Below, one piece after another: positions 7,370 through 14,331 of a stretch of DNA of 40,030 nucleotides; within the stretch, counting starts at the first letter, position 1; each line of letters opens with the position of its first letter. A model generated the notes under the pieces. It saw only the letters and a list, made by a program, of their open reading frames with translations, searched no databases and was not told the origin of the DNA. Source of the stretch: Gammaproteobacteria bacterium RIFCSPHIGHO2_12_FULL_37_14 (GTDB lineage Bacteria; Pseudomonadota; Gammaproteobacteria; DSM-16500); the NCBI GenBank assembly GCA_001801485.1, contig MGXV01000003.1, positions 10,289 to 50,318 on the forward strand, in the 5' to 3' direction. A program made the position numbers and the translations under genes.

Positions 7370-7874
7370 GACATGTGATCCTCAATATTATTTAATTAAA
7401 GTTAGATTGGGTAAGCGACAAATTGGTTTTACATGATCAGGTTGTTTGATGAGTAGCATTGTGCTCTATGCACCATGACGATGCCAGTATCAATACCATT
7501 TTTTATTTGCTAACTTAATTTTGTTTGAGAATAAAATCGTTTGTCAAAGCATTGGTCCCAAGTATAAAAATCTAAATTTTCATAGTATGTAGGTGAAATG
7601 CTGCCAAAATCTACCACACCTCACAATGCTCTTTTCCGCATAAACACTGATTTTAATTGTTGTCGATTATTGTGACTTATTGCTATAATTTGTTCTGTTA
7701 TGTTTCGTAATCAGTAGGTCCGCGGTTCGAACTCCGCGCGCCGGCATCAAAAATAATTATAAATCAATATATTGTAATTGCATAAAGATAGTGTTTTAAG
7801 TTTTAGTAAATTGTGTCGAAGATTGGAACGGATTAATTTCTAATCTTGAAGTCAAAATAGTTAAAGAGGTATTG
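7370..7874. other. Non-coding junction containing repeat copy B
   Basis: No coding frame of note is seen. The stretch carries the minus-strand promoter region of the 6947-7369 gene, then repeat copy B with its tRNA-like tail (7617-7747), then the leader of the 2H phosphoesterase gene. Confidence 0.6.
7617..7747 (+). repeat. Attachment-site scar, copy B, with tRNA-Thr(CGU)-like 3' segment
   Basis: The first ~87 bp match copies A and C. From 7704 the sequence switches to a tRNA-like 3' part: an anticodon loop TTCGTAA (CGT anticodon), AGGTC, a T-arm CGCGGTTCGAACTCCGCG and an acceptor strand CGCCGGCA ending at 7746. The T-loop is one nucleotide too long and no matching 5' half exists, so this is not a functional tRNA gene. 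A switch point at the anticodon loop is the classical crossover for tyrosine recombinases in tRNA genes. This is therefore most likely an old attR-type junction. Confidence 0.7.
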
Positions 7875-8417
7875 ATGAAAAGGAAATATAACTTAGCACT
7901 AATTCCAGCCTCAAAGGGTGATGAAGCAATAGCACTTGCCAAAAAATTCTCTAATGTTGCAGATGAATACTTGCTAGGCGATAGGTCCTTCCCCCATGTC
8001 ACCTTATATCAATTCCAAACTGAAGAAAAAGAAATAGAGCACATTTGGGAGCGGGTTTGTGATATTTGGGAAGAGCAGCCACTCTTTCTTACATTTAGCA
8101 AGTTTAGTTGTATAACATTTGATAATAATATTTTTTGGGTATCTTTATTGCCAGATAATTGTGATACATTACATAAAATGCATGGCTCTATCGCTAACAC
8201 CCTCCGATTACCTATTAAAACAACATTTGATCCTCACATGACTTTGATTAGTACAAAAAACAAAGAATATGAAGAAGCAGCAGCATTAGTTTCTGATTCA
8301 TACAAGCCAATAACCGATAGATTTACATTATCACTAGGAGTATCAGATGATATTGGTCAGTTAACTAATATCATCTATCACTGCGATATCAAGAGAAGTG
8401 TTTCTTGTAAGTTATAG
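7875..8417 (+). CDS. 2H phosphoesterase / 2'-5' RNA ligase-like protein
   Basis: The 180-aa protein carries the two diagnostic H-x-T/S motifs of the 2H phosphoesterase superfamily: SFPHVTLYQF near residue 43 and FDPHMTLIST near residue 123, in a two-lobed fold of the expected length. Members hydrolyse 2',3'-cyclic or 2'-5' phosphodiesters in RNA or small nucleotides (LigT/ThpR, CPDases). The ATG at 7875 follows AAAGAGG at good spacing; a TTG one codon earlier is less likely. It is the first gene after scar B and stands alone. It might act on host 2'-5' oligoadenylates or on cyclic-nucleotide defence signals, but this is speculation. Confidence 0.8.
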   Translation: MKRKYNLALIPASKGDEAIALAKKFSNVADEYLLGDRSFPHVTLYQFQTEEKEIEHIWERVCDIWEEQPLFLTFSKFSCITFDNNIFWVSLLPDNCDTLHKMHGSIANTLRLPIKTTFDPHMTLISTKNKEYEEAAALVSDSYKPITDRFTLSLGVSDDIGQLTNIIYHCDIKRSVSCKL

Positions 8418-8572
8418 TTTATTCCAGGGTACTCTGCAGAAGAAAAAAATCTAATACTTTGTTTTTGAAGAAAAATTCAATTTAATATCCAAAATTACTG
8501 TCTTAAGCTTGCTTCCCACAAGCCAAAATATATAATGTCAAATCAATAATAAAAACAACTAGGGTGGTGAGT

Positions 8573-10195
8573 GTGGATACAAGAGCGAGTTCTCAAAATG
8601 TGCAACAAGATGCATTAATATCAGGTGATCAAGTATTGATGATTCCTATCAATCAGAAGGAGTTTACTTGCCCTGTGACGATGGAGCTCTTTTTTGAACC
8701 AGTGATGTTTTCAGATTGTGAGCATTGCGTTGAAGGTAGAATAGTTCATCTGTTAAAGGCTTGTCCTGAATGTCGTAATAAAGTTGAAGACACCCCAATT
8801 GTTCCTGTCTCTCGTTTATTTAAAAATACTCTGGAATTGTTTTTAACTACTCACTCCAAACTTTATGCCGAAGTTTATTTTAACCTCGATCATTTTGAAG
8901 AAGTGGTGAATGAAAATGAACTTAACACACCAACAGGTGGGCGTTTCATTCAATTATTACAGCATGCTCCCTATCGTTTAACTGAGAAAGCGATTGAAGG
9001 TACGCAAAAAGATAAAACGGCAATAGAAATATTAATCACAACAGAACAAGGTTGTCAGGTTTTACGTGATCAGCTAAGTCATGTACTCACCCCAGAATTA
9101 TTGCAATTAGAAGTAAATGGTAAAACCATTGCAGACTGGATGAAACCAGAAGAAAAAACGCCTGAATCTTTTGTCAGTAGCAATGGATTATTTGCTCCAC
9201 CTCAAATGCAACCCTTACGTTATCCTCCGCGTCGTTCTGCTAATAATGTGTGGCAATGTGCTGCTTATGCAGATGAAGCAGGTGTATTACAAAGATTAAG
9301 AGAAAATCCCGATTTAGTTAAAGAAAAAGGAACCGCATGTGATTTTGTAGGTAGAAATTTTATTGATCAGACTTGCTATCAGATTGCCTTACGTGGCTTA
9401 CCTGATAATGATTTGATTAAAGGGATCAAAGACATTTATCTAGGTGCTCATCCTGATGGGCAAGCAGAATTAACTAGACAATATAATGAAGTTTTCCCGG
9501 ATGGTCATGATGCTTATCTCGCAGCACAGAAAGCAAATGTTTTTAATTTTGATTCTATTATCAATGCTATTAAGACCGCCTCTCGTAAAGATGTGAGAGC
9601 AGCATTAGATAAAAGAGAGAATGGTTCAAAACTTTATCGTGCATTGAATGAATATCGATTAGCGATTATGCAAAAAATGCTAAGTGAAGATTATAATCCT
9701 TATCATTTTGAAAAACTGGCAGAGCTTATTGAAGCAAAATTTGATGAGTTGGAGCTTAAACACCTTCCTTATAATCATCCGGATCATCATATCCATCTCA
9801 ATTTACTTTGGTGCCAAGTGGTAGGTGCTGTTCAATTTTATGACTCAGCAGTGATGGGACAAGCACGATGTACAGGGTTAGAAAATATTGTTATTAATGG
9901 TGTTGCTATTAAACGAAAATTTAAACTCCATAATTTTATCACTTTCGAAGATATTGATTACTTCTCTGATAACAAGCCATCGTGTCGTTTTGGTTGGGAT
10001 TATGCGGTTATTAGTTATTCCGGTGGGGCGTGCATCGGGGTTGAGAATGATCTGGACGACGCAGCGACGCGGGCGCGAAACATTTCAGAATTTTTGTCGA
10101 GTAGCAACAGCAAATTTCAAGAACTTATACCCCGAATCACGCCTCATCGCGAGAGAGAGGCCAACTGTATAATTCCCAACTGTTTAATTCAGTAA
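8573..10195 (+). CDS. U-box domain protein, candidate secreted E3 ubiquitin ligase effector
   Basis: The ~540-aa protein has an N-terminal U-box: EFTCPVTMELFFEPVMFSDC then EHCVEGRIVHLLKACPECR. This eukaryote-like fold recruits ubiquitin-conjugating enzymes and in Legionellales marks type IV-secreted E3 ligases such as LubX. The middle is helical with a possible ankyrin-like stretch around residue 230; no membrane segment or signal peptide is seen, and the C-terminus is not recognised. GTG codons at 8564, 8567 and 8573 could start it; 8573 has AGGG at 8-nt spacing. The last ~150 bp are noticeably richer in GC than the rest of the gene, suggesting a recombined 3' end. Translocation is an inference. 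Confidence 0.75.
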   Translation: MDTRASSQNVQQDALISGDQVLMIPINQKEFTCPVTMELFFEPVMFSDCEHCVEGRIVHLLKACPECRNKVEDTPIVPVSRLFKNTLELFLTTHSKLYAEVYFNLDHFEEVVNENELNTPTGGRFIQLLQHAPYRLTEKAIEGTQKDKTAIEILITTEQGCQVLRDQLSHVLTPELLQLEVNGKTIADWMKPEEKTPESFVSSNGLFAPPQMQPLRYPPRRSANNVWQCAAYADEAGVLQRLRENPDLVKEKGTACDFVGRNFIDQTCYQIALRGLPDNDLIKGIKDIYLGAHPDGQAELTRQYNEVFPDGHDAYLAAQKANVFNFDSIINAIKTASRKDVRAALDKRENGSKLYRALNEYRLAIMQKMLSEDYNPYHFEKLAELIEAKFDELELKHLPYNHPDHHIHLNLLWCQVVGAVQFYDSAVMGQARCTGLENIVINGVAIKRKFKLHNFITFEDIDYFSDNKPSCRFGWDYAVISYSGGACIGVENDLDDAATRARNISEFLSSSNSKFQELIPRITPHREREANCIIPNCLIQ

Positions 10196-10217
10196 GGTTG
10201 ATGTGGATAGAAGTTTC

Positions 10218-10247
10218 TTGATCGTACTGATTGAAGCTTGCTATGCT
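10218..10247 (+). promoter_or_regulatory. Sigma70-type promoter for the membrane-protein gene
   Basis: TTGATC (10218-10223) and TATGCT (10242-10247) are separated by 18 bp. The expected transcription start near 10254 leaves no room for an RBS before the ATG at 10258 and so supports the ATG at 10285 as the start codon. Confidence 0.5.
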
Positions 10248-10284
10248 CAAATAAGGTATGGTTTTATCCAGAAGGAAAACCAGA

Positions 10285-11079
10285 ATGGATAGGTCTCTGA
10301 AAAGTCATCCGCTTTATACTTTTTTCATTACCGTTTTAACATTTATCGCTGCTTATTATGCGTGTATTTTATTGCATGAGTGGGCAGGTCATGGTCTGGC
10401 AGCTTGGTTATTAGGAGAAAAAAGCAGTCCTTTTGATATTTATTACGGTGGCTGGGCATTGCTGCACGTAGATGAAAATGTTGATTATGCTAAATTGATG
10501 ACTGCAGGCCGAGGTATTTCAGTAGCCATTATCGCAATCAATGGCGTTGTCGTCACAGGATTATTCTTTATTCTCAGTTTAATTTTGCTTCCTCGCGCTA
10601 GTACCCAAAAAAATATTGTGTTGTTTACTTTTTTATATTGGGCCTTAGTTATTAATATGGTTCCATTATTGCAATATTTTACATTGACAGCTTTTTCGAG
10701 TGCAGGTGATGTGGGTCAATTCACTCATGGTTTAAATATTTCACCATGGTGGATTTTCATTCCTGGCATAGTTGTTGTCATTGCTGCTTTATGGCGTATT
10801 TTCAAAATTGAAATTCCGAGAGCTTATGCTGTTATTCCAATTAAAAGTTCATGGGGGCGCCGTATATTATTATTTTTTACGCTCTTCATTATTTTTTTAA
10901 TGATTTATACCCATGGTTACAATCCATTAACCGATACTGGCTCAAATCTATCAAGTCAATTATTAGCGCTAGGGTCTATATTGCTAGTACCAATACTATT
11001 ATTTCTCTGTGATCCATCTCGAAATTGGGTCAAAAAAGCGGTTCTACAGCTAGAAACTGTTACTTATACTACGCTATAA
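10285..11079 (+). CDS. M50-like membrane protein with a distorted HExxH motif
   Basis: The 264-aa protein has about six hydrophobic segments and, at residues 31-36 in the first one, HEWAGHGLAAWLLG. This resembles the intramembrane zinc protease motif of M50 peptidases (HExGHxxAA) but has one extra residue between Glu and the second His (HExxxH), which would disturb metal binding. A possible third ligand region is the G-D stretch in SSAGDVGQF. It may be a relative of M50 proteases with an altered active site. An ATG at 10285 follows AAGGA and a promoter fits it; the frame also has an ATG at 10258. It follows the U-box gene on the same strand. Confidence 0.65.
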   Translation: MDRSLKSHPLYTFFITVLTFIAAYYACILLHEWAGHGLAAWLLGEKSSPFDIYYGGWALLHVDENVDYAKLMTAGRGISVAIIAINGVVVTGLFFILSLILLPRASTQKNIVLFTFLYWALVINMVPLLQYFTLTAFSSAGDVGQFTHGLNISPWWIFIPGIVVVIAALWRIFKIEIPRAYAVIPIKSSWGRRILLFFTLFIIFLMIYTHGYNPLTDTGSNLSSQLLALGSILLVPILLFLCDPSRNWVKKAVLQLETVTYTTL

Positions 11080-11114
11080 CAACACCCGTCACGCCTCTTA
11101 GTAATACATCACAA

Positions 11115-11243
11115 TCACCTTTTCTCCATAAATACTGACTTTAATTGTTGTTGATTATTGCCACTTATTGCTATAATTTCTTCCGTTATGTTTCGTAACC
11201 AGTAGGTCCGCGGTTAGACACCACGCACCGGCATCAGTAGAAA
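11115..11243 (+). repeat. Attachment-site scar, copy C, with degenerate tRNA-Thr-like 3' segment
   Basis: This matches copies A and B through GACTTTAATTGTTGTTGATT and ACTTATTGCTATAATTT, then runs into TTCGTAACCAGTAGGTCCGC as in copy B. The T-arm is mutated (GGTTAGACACCACG) while the acceptor end CACCGGCA is kept. It is the most eroded tRNA part of the three and marks the right limit of the second segment. No integrase gene lies in the window. Confidence 0.7.
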
Positions 11244-11294
11244 AAAGAGTAGAGTTAAAATTAGCTAAATTGTAATGTAGAAGAGAGCGACTCG

Positions 11295-11963
11295 ATGAAT
11301 CAAAGAACTATCCTCTGTTATGGCGATTCAAATACTTGGGGATATGTGCCTAGAATGAATTGTTCTTCTCTCCCTAAAAGACGCTATCTTCGTCATGAAC
11401 GTTGGCCAGGTGTTTTACAAAAGTTACTAGGACAAGATTACTTAATTATTGAGGAAGGATTAAATAGCAGGACAACTAATGTTGATTATGCTGTACCTCC
11501 CGATAGAAATGGTAAAACGTATCTTGCGCCTTGCCTTTGTTCTCATGCGCCTGTCGATCTTGTTGTTTTCGCGCTTGGCGGAAATGATGTAAAAAGCGAT
11601 TTCAATCGAACTGCTGAGCAAATTCGAGATGGAATGGCAGACCTTATTAATATAGTACAAACTTCAGAGTATGGCCCACAGTTACAAAATGCTCCAAAGG
11701 TATTGCTTCTCACTCCTTGTATTCCTTTGTCGTTTGTAGAAGATATGACTGATGAAAATGGAATTAACTTTCTTGCCGAGGCTGTTACCAAAATTACTCA
11801 ATTAGTTTTTTTATATGAGAAACTTGCGAAAGAAAAAAATTGCTTTTATCTTGATTTATCGGATATAAAACCATCCAGCCTTGATGGTGTGCATTATGAT
11901 CAGGTGGCGCATAAAAGATACGCAGAAATGGTAAGTAAAAAAATGGAAACAATATTCAGGTAA
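11295..11963 (+). CDS. SGNH/GDSL hydrolase (esterase-like)
   Basis: The 222-aa cytosolic protein has SGNH blocks I (LCYGDSNTWGY, Ser12), III (ALGGND) and V (DGVHYD, with the Asp/His pair). This layout is typical of arylesterase/acyl-esterase members of the family; it lacks a signal peptide. It is probably an acyl-ester hydrolase of unknown substrate. It starts a plus-strand run of coupled genes: the Vat-like gene follows after 7 nt. In this operon it sits beside several acetyltransferases, so it might deacylate what they acylate or detoxify an ester-containing antibiotic; this is inference. Confidence 0.82.
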   Translation: MNQRTILCYGDSNTWGYVPRMNCSSLPKRRYLRHERWPGVLQKLLGQDYLIIEEGLNSRTTNVDYAVPPDRNGKTYLAPCLCSHAPVDLVVFALGGNDVKSDFNRTAEQIRDGMADLINIVQTSEYGPQLQNAPKVLLLTPCIPLSFVEDMTDENGINFLAEAVTKITQLVFLYEKLAKEKNCFYLDLSDIKPSSLDGVHYDQVAHKRYAEMVSKKMETIFR

Positions 11964-11970
11964 ATTTTTT

Positions 11971-12624
11971 ATGACAAAAATCATCAACCCAAATGAAAAA
12001 TATCCTGTGAAGTTGCCAGATGATAGTGCTTGGCCTCATACCATATTTCTGAAAAATTTTATCAATCATCCTAATATTAAAATTGGCGATTATACGTATT
12101 TTAACGATTTTAGATTGCCAGTGGATGATGTACGGCAGTTGCTTGTGCCGTATATGCACCAGGGAGCTCCTGAAAAATTAATCATCGGAAAATTCGTGCA
12201 AATTGCTCATGGGGTACAATTTATTACGAGCAGTGCGAATCATCAAATGGATGGGTTTAGCACCTATCCTTTCGCTGTATTTGGGGAACCTTGGTCTTCA
12301 AGTTACGAAACAAGATGGCCTAATAAGGGCGACACTATTGTTGGTAATGATGTATGGATTGGTCACGAGTCATTAATTATGCCAGCGGTTTCTATTGGTG
12401 ATGGCGCAATTATTGCATCGCGCAGTGTAGTAACAAAAGATATCCCTCCTTACACCATCGTTGCAGGTAATCCGGCTAAAGTAATACGAAAACGTTTCGA
12501 TGAAGAAACAATGTTGAGTTTGCTTGAAATAAAATGGTGGGATTGGCCAATTGAAGTGATTCATAAAAATATTGCTACTATTGTCGCGGCTGATATAGAT
12601 ACACTTAAAAAGTATAAAGTTTGA
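11971..12624 (+). CDS. Vat/CatB-type xenobiotic acetyltransferase (second copy)
   Basis: The 217-aa hexapeptide-repeat acetyltransferase has the catalytic-His stretch SSANHQMDGFSTYPF, beta-helix repeats IVGNDVWIGHESLIMPAV and SIGDGAIIASRSVVTKDI, then PPYTIVAGNPAKVIRKRF and the C-terminal KWWDWPIEVI. It is closer to streptogramin acetyltransferases (VatD-like NHxMDG) than the copy at 4149. Expected role: acetyl transfer to a hydroxyl group of an antibiotic using acetyl-CoA. It lies 7 nt after the SGNH hydrolase gene and 13 nt before a methyltransferase stub. Confidence 0.88.
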   Translation: MTKIINPNEKYPVKLPDDSAWPHTIFLKNFINHPNIKIGDYTYFNDFRLPVDDVRQLLVPYMHQGAPEKLIIGKFVQIAHGVQFITSSANHQMDGFSTYPFAVFGEPWSSSYETRWPNKGDTIVGNDVWIGHESLIMPAVSIGDGAIIASRSVVTKDIPPYTIVAGNPAKVIRKRFDEETMLSLLEIKWWDWPIEVIHKNIATIVAADIDTLKKYKV

Positions 12625-12637
12625 GAGAGCAGCAACT

Positions 12638-12754
12638 ATGATGTACGGAAAATTATGTACTAAATTTTATGATGCAGGTAAGAAGTTTGCTTCACCAGAA
12701 GAAGTCAATTTTTATGGAAGCATCTTTAATATGACTTTTATTGCTGAGAATTAA
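12638..12754 (+). pseudogene. Methyltransferase N-terminal stub (38 codons)
   Basis: The frame MMYGKLCTKFYDAGKKFASP then EEVNFYGSIFN resembles the first 35 residues of the methyltransferase at 1018-1779 (YNNLCAQYYDIDKPTAPHDA then LNFY). It stops before the SAM-binding motif I, so the rest of the gene is deleted. It is flanked closely by the Vat-like gene and a GNAT gene, as though the deletion occurred inside an operon. The short frame has an ATG and may be translated, but has no catalytic part. Confidence 0.65.
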
Positions 12755-12766
12755 TTAAGGAATTAT

Positions 12767-13258
12767 ATGCTTCATAATAAAGCATTAAAAATACGACCTG
12801 CAGCGTCTGCTGATAATAAATGGTTAGAAGAATTAATGAATAGAGATTGGGGTGGCTTGCCTTTAGTCATTAGAGGTAAGAAATTTTATCCTTCTCAGTT
12901 AGACGGTATTATTGCTGAAAATGAAAATGGCATTGCTGGATTTTTATTTTATGAAGTACGTGATAAAGACTGTGAAATAATTGTATTTGAAGTTTTTGAT
13001 AAATTCAAGGGTACTGGAACCAGTATATTAGATAATTTAAAAGAAGTTGCAAAAGATAAAAAATGTCAACGAATTTATTTAATGACTACCAATGATCATT
13101 TAGATGCCTTGAGATTTTATCAAAAAAGAGGTTTTCATATTTGCGGCATTCATATTGATTCAGTAAAAGATTCAAGAAAAATAAAGCCCACTATAGGAAT
13201 GACAGGTGATCATGATATTCCTGTGCGCGATGAGATAGATTTGGAGTTTTTACTTTAA
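12767..13258 (+). CDS. GNAT-family N-acetyltransferase
   Basis: The 163-aa protein has a single GNAT domain: LKIRPAASADNKWLEELM (strand 1 and helix 1), GIAGFLFYEV, acetyl-CoA loop DKFKGTGTSILDNL (the R/Q-x-x-G-x-G/A motif is degenerate as KFKGTGT) and the C-terminal ALRFYQKRGFHICG motif. The substrate is unknown. ATG 12767 is preceded by TTAAGGAATTAT. It belongs to the acetyltransferase-rich plus-strand operon. Confidence 0.85.
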   Translation: MLHNKALKIRPAASADNKWLEELMNRDWGGLPLVIRGKKFYPSQLDGIIAENENGIAGFLFYEVRDKDCEIIVFEVFDKFKGTGTSILDNLKEVAKDKKCQRIYLMTTNDHLDALRFYQKRGFHICGIHIDSVKDSRKIKPTIGMTGDHDIPVRDEIDLEFLL

Positions 13259-13290
13259 TTTTCATCGTAAAATAGCAGGTATTTAGCTAC

Positions 13291-14331
13291 ATGAGCATTT
13301 TTTTAGAAACGAAAAGATTAATTATCAATACTCCTGAGAGTATAGATTTTGATAATTTATATGCGTTACAATTGGATGCTGATGTCATGCAATACATTGG
13401 TCAAGGAGTACGTACACCTACTGAAGTAAGAAGTGGATTAGAGAAAGCGATTGCGCATCAAAAAAAATATGGATTTAGTCTCGGTTGTGTATTTGAAAGG
13501 GAAAGCGGCGTATTTGTTGGTCGAGCAGGTTTGATTTATCTTGCCTATGAGGACACCCAGCCCGATATTGAAGTTGCTTATGCGTTGACAAAAGCTGCCT
13601 GGTGTAAGGGTTATGCCACTGAGCTTGCAAGTGCGCTAATTGATTGGGGATTTCAGCATTTACCTGTTACTAAATTTGTTGCTGTTATTAACCCAAGAAA
13701 TGATCGTTCACGTCGTGTATTAGAAAAAATTAAAATGCGTTATGTGGGACGTGCTCATTATTGGAATAGTGAAGTAGCATTATACGATATCCATAAACCA
13801 AATATTGATTACGGAAAAATTAAGCTTATTCCTGCTACATTAGAAGAGTACCCTGTTATTCAAAATATGGGTCGATTTTACGTTTATGATATGAGCGAAT
13901 ATCTTGGTAGTGAAGAAGGTTGGGAAATTCCAGAAAATGGGCTGTATGAGTGCATTGATTTTAAAAAATATTGGGAAGATAAAAGTAATTTTCCATTTGT
14001 AGTGAAATACAAAAATGAAATAGTCGGTTTTGTTATGGTGGATAAAAAAGGTAGTGCCGCTGAAATTGATTTTAATATGGCACAATTCTTTGTTTTGCGA
14101 AAGTTTAAAAATAAAGGTTTGGGGCGATATATAGCGCATCTGTGCTTTAAAAAATTTGCAGGGGTTTGGGAAGTAATGGTAATTCCTGGTAATGAAGGTG
14201 CTTATCGTTTTTGGCGGTCAATAATTAAAGATTATTGTGGGGGTCATTTTACCGAGTACTCTCGTGAGATTGCGCACTTTAATAATAGTAAGAAAAATAT
14301 TTTTACATTTGATAGCAGGAACACGCAATGA
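13291..14331 (+). CDS. Tandem GNAT-GNAT fusion acetyltransferase
   Basis: The 346-aa protein joins two acetyltransferase domains. Residues ~1-170 are RimJ/RimL-like: FLETKRLIINTPESIDFDNL, then ALTKAAWCKGYATELASALI (acetyl-CoA loop) and NPRNDRSRRVLEKIKMRYVG. Residues ~175-335 are a second GNAT: IKLIPATLEEYPVIQNMGRF, then FVVKYKNEIVGFVMV, the loop LRKFKNKGLGRYIAHLCF and GNEGAYRFWRSII. Two active sites or an active plus a regulatory domain are possible. The stop overlaps the next gene by 4 nt (ATGA), so their translation is coupled. Confidence 0.85.
   Translation: MSIFLETKRLIINTPESIDFDNLYALQLDADVMQYIGQGVRTPTEVRSGLEKAIAHQKKYGFSLGCVFERESGVFVGRAGLIYLAYEDTQPDIEVAYALTKAAWCKGYATELASALIDWGFQHLPVTKFVAVINPRNDRSRRVLEKIKMRYVGRAHYWNSEVALYDIHKPNIDYGKIKLIPATLEEYPVIQNMGRFYVYDMSEYLGSEEGWEIPENGLYECIDFKKYWEDKSNFPFVVKYKNEIVGFVMVDKKGSAAEIDFNMAQFFVLRKFKNKGLGRYIAHLCFKKFAGVWEVMVIPGNEGAYRFWRSIIKDYCGGHFTEYSREIAHFNNSKKNIFTFDSRNTQ

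Noticed and set aside
7701..7747. Intact tRNA gene
   Set aside because: Only the anticodon-loop-to-3' part is present, the T-loop is one base too long, and the upstream sequence cannot form the anticodon or D stems.
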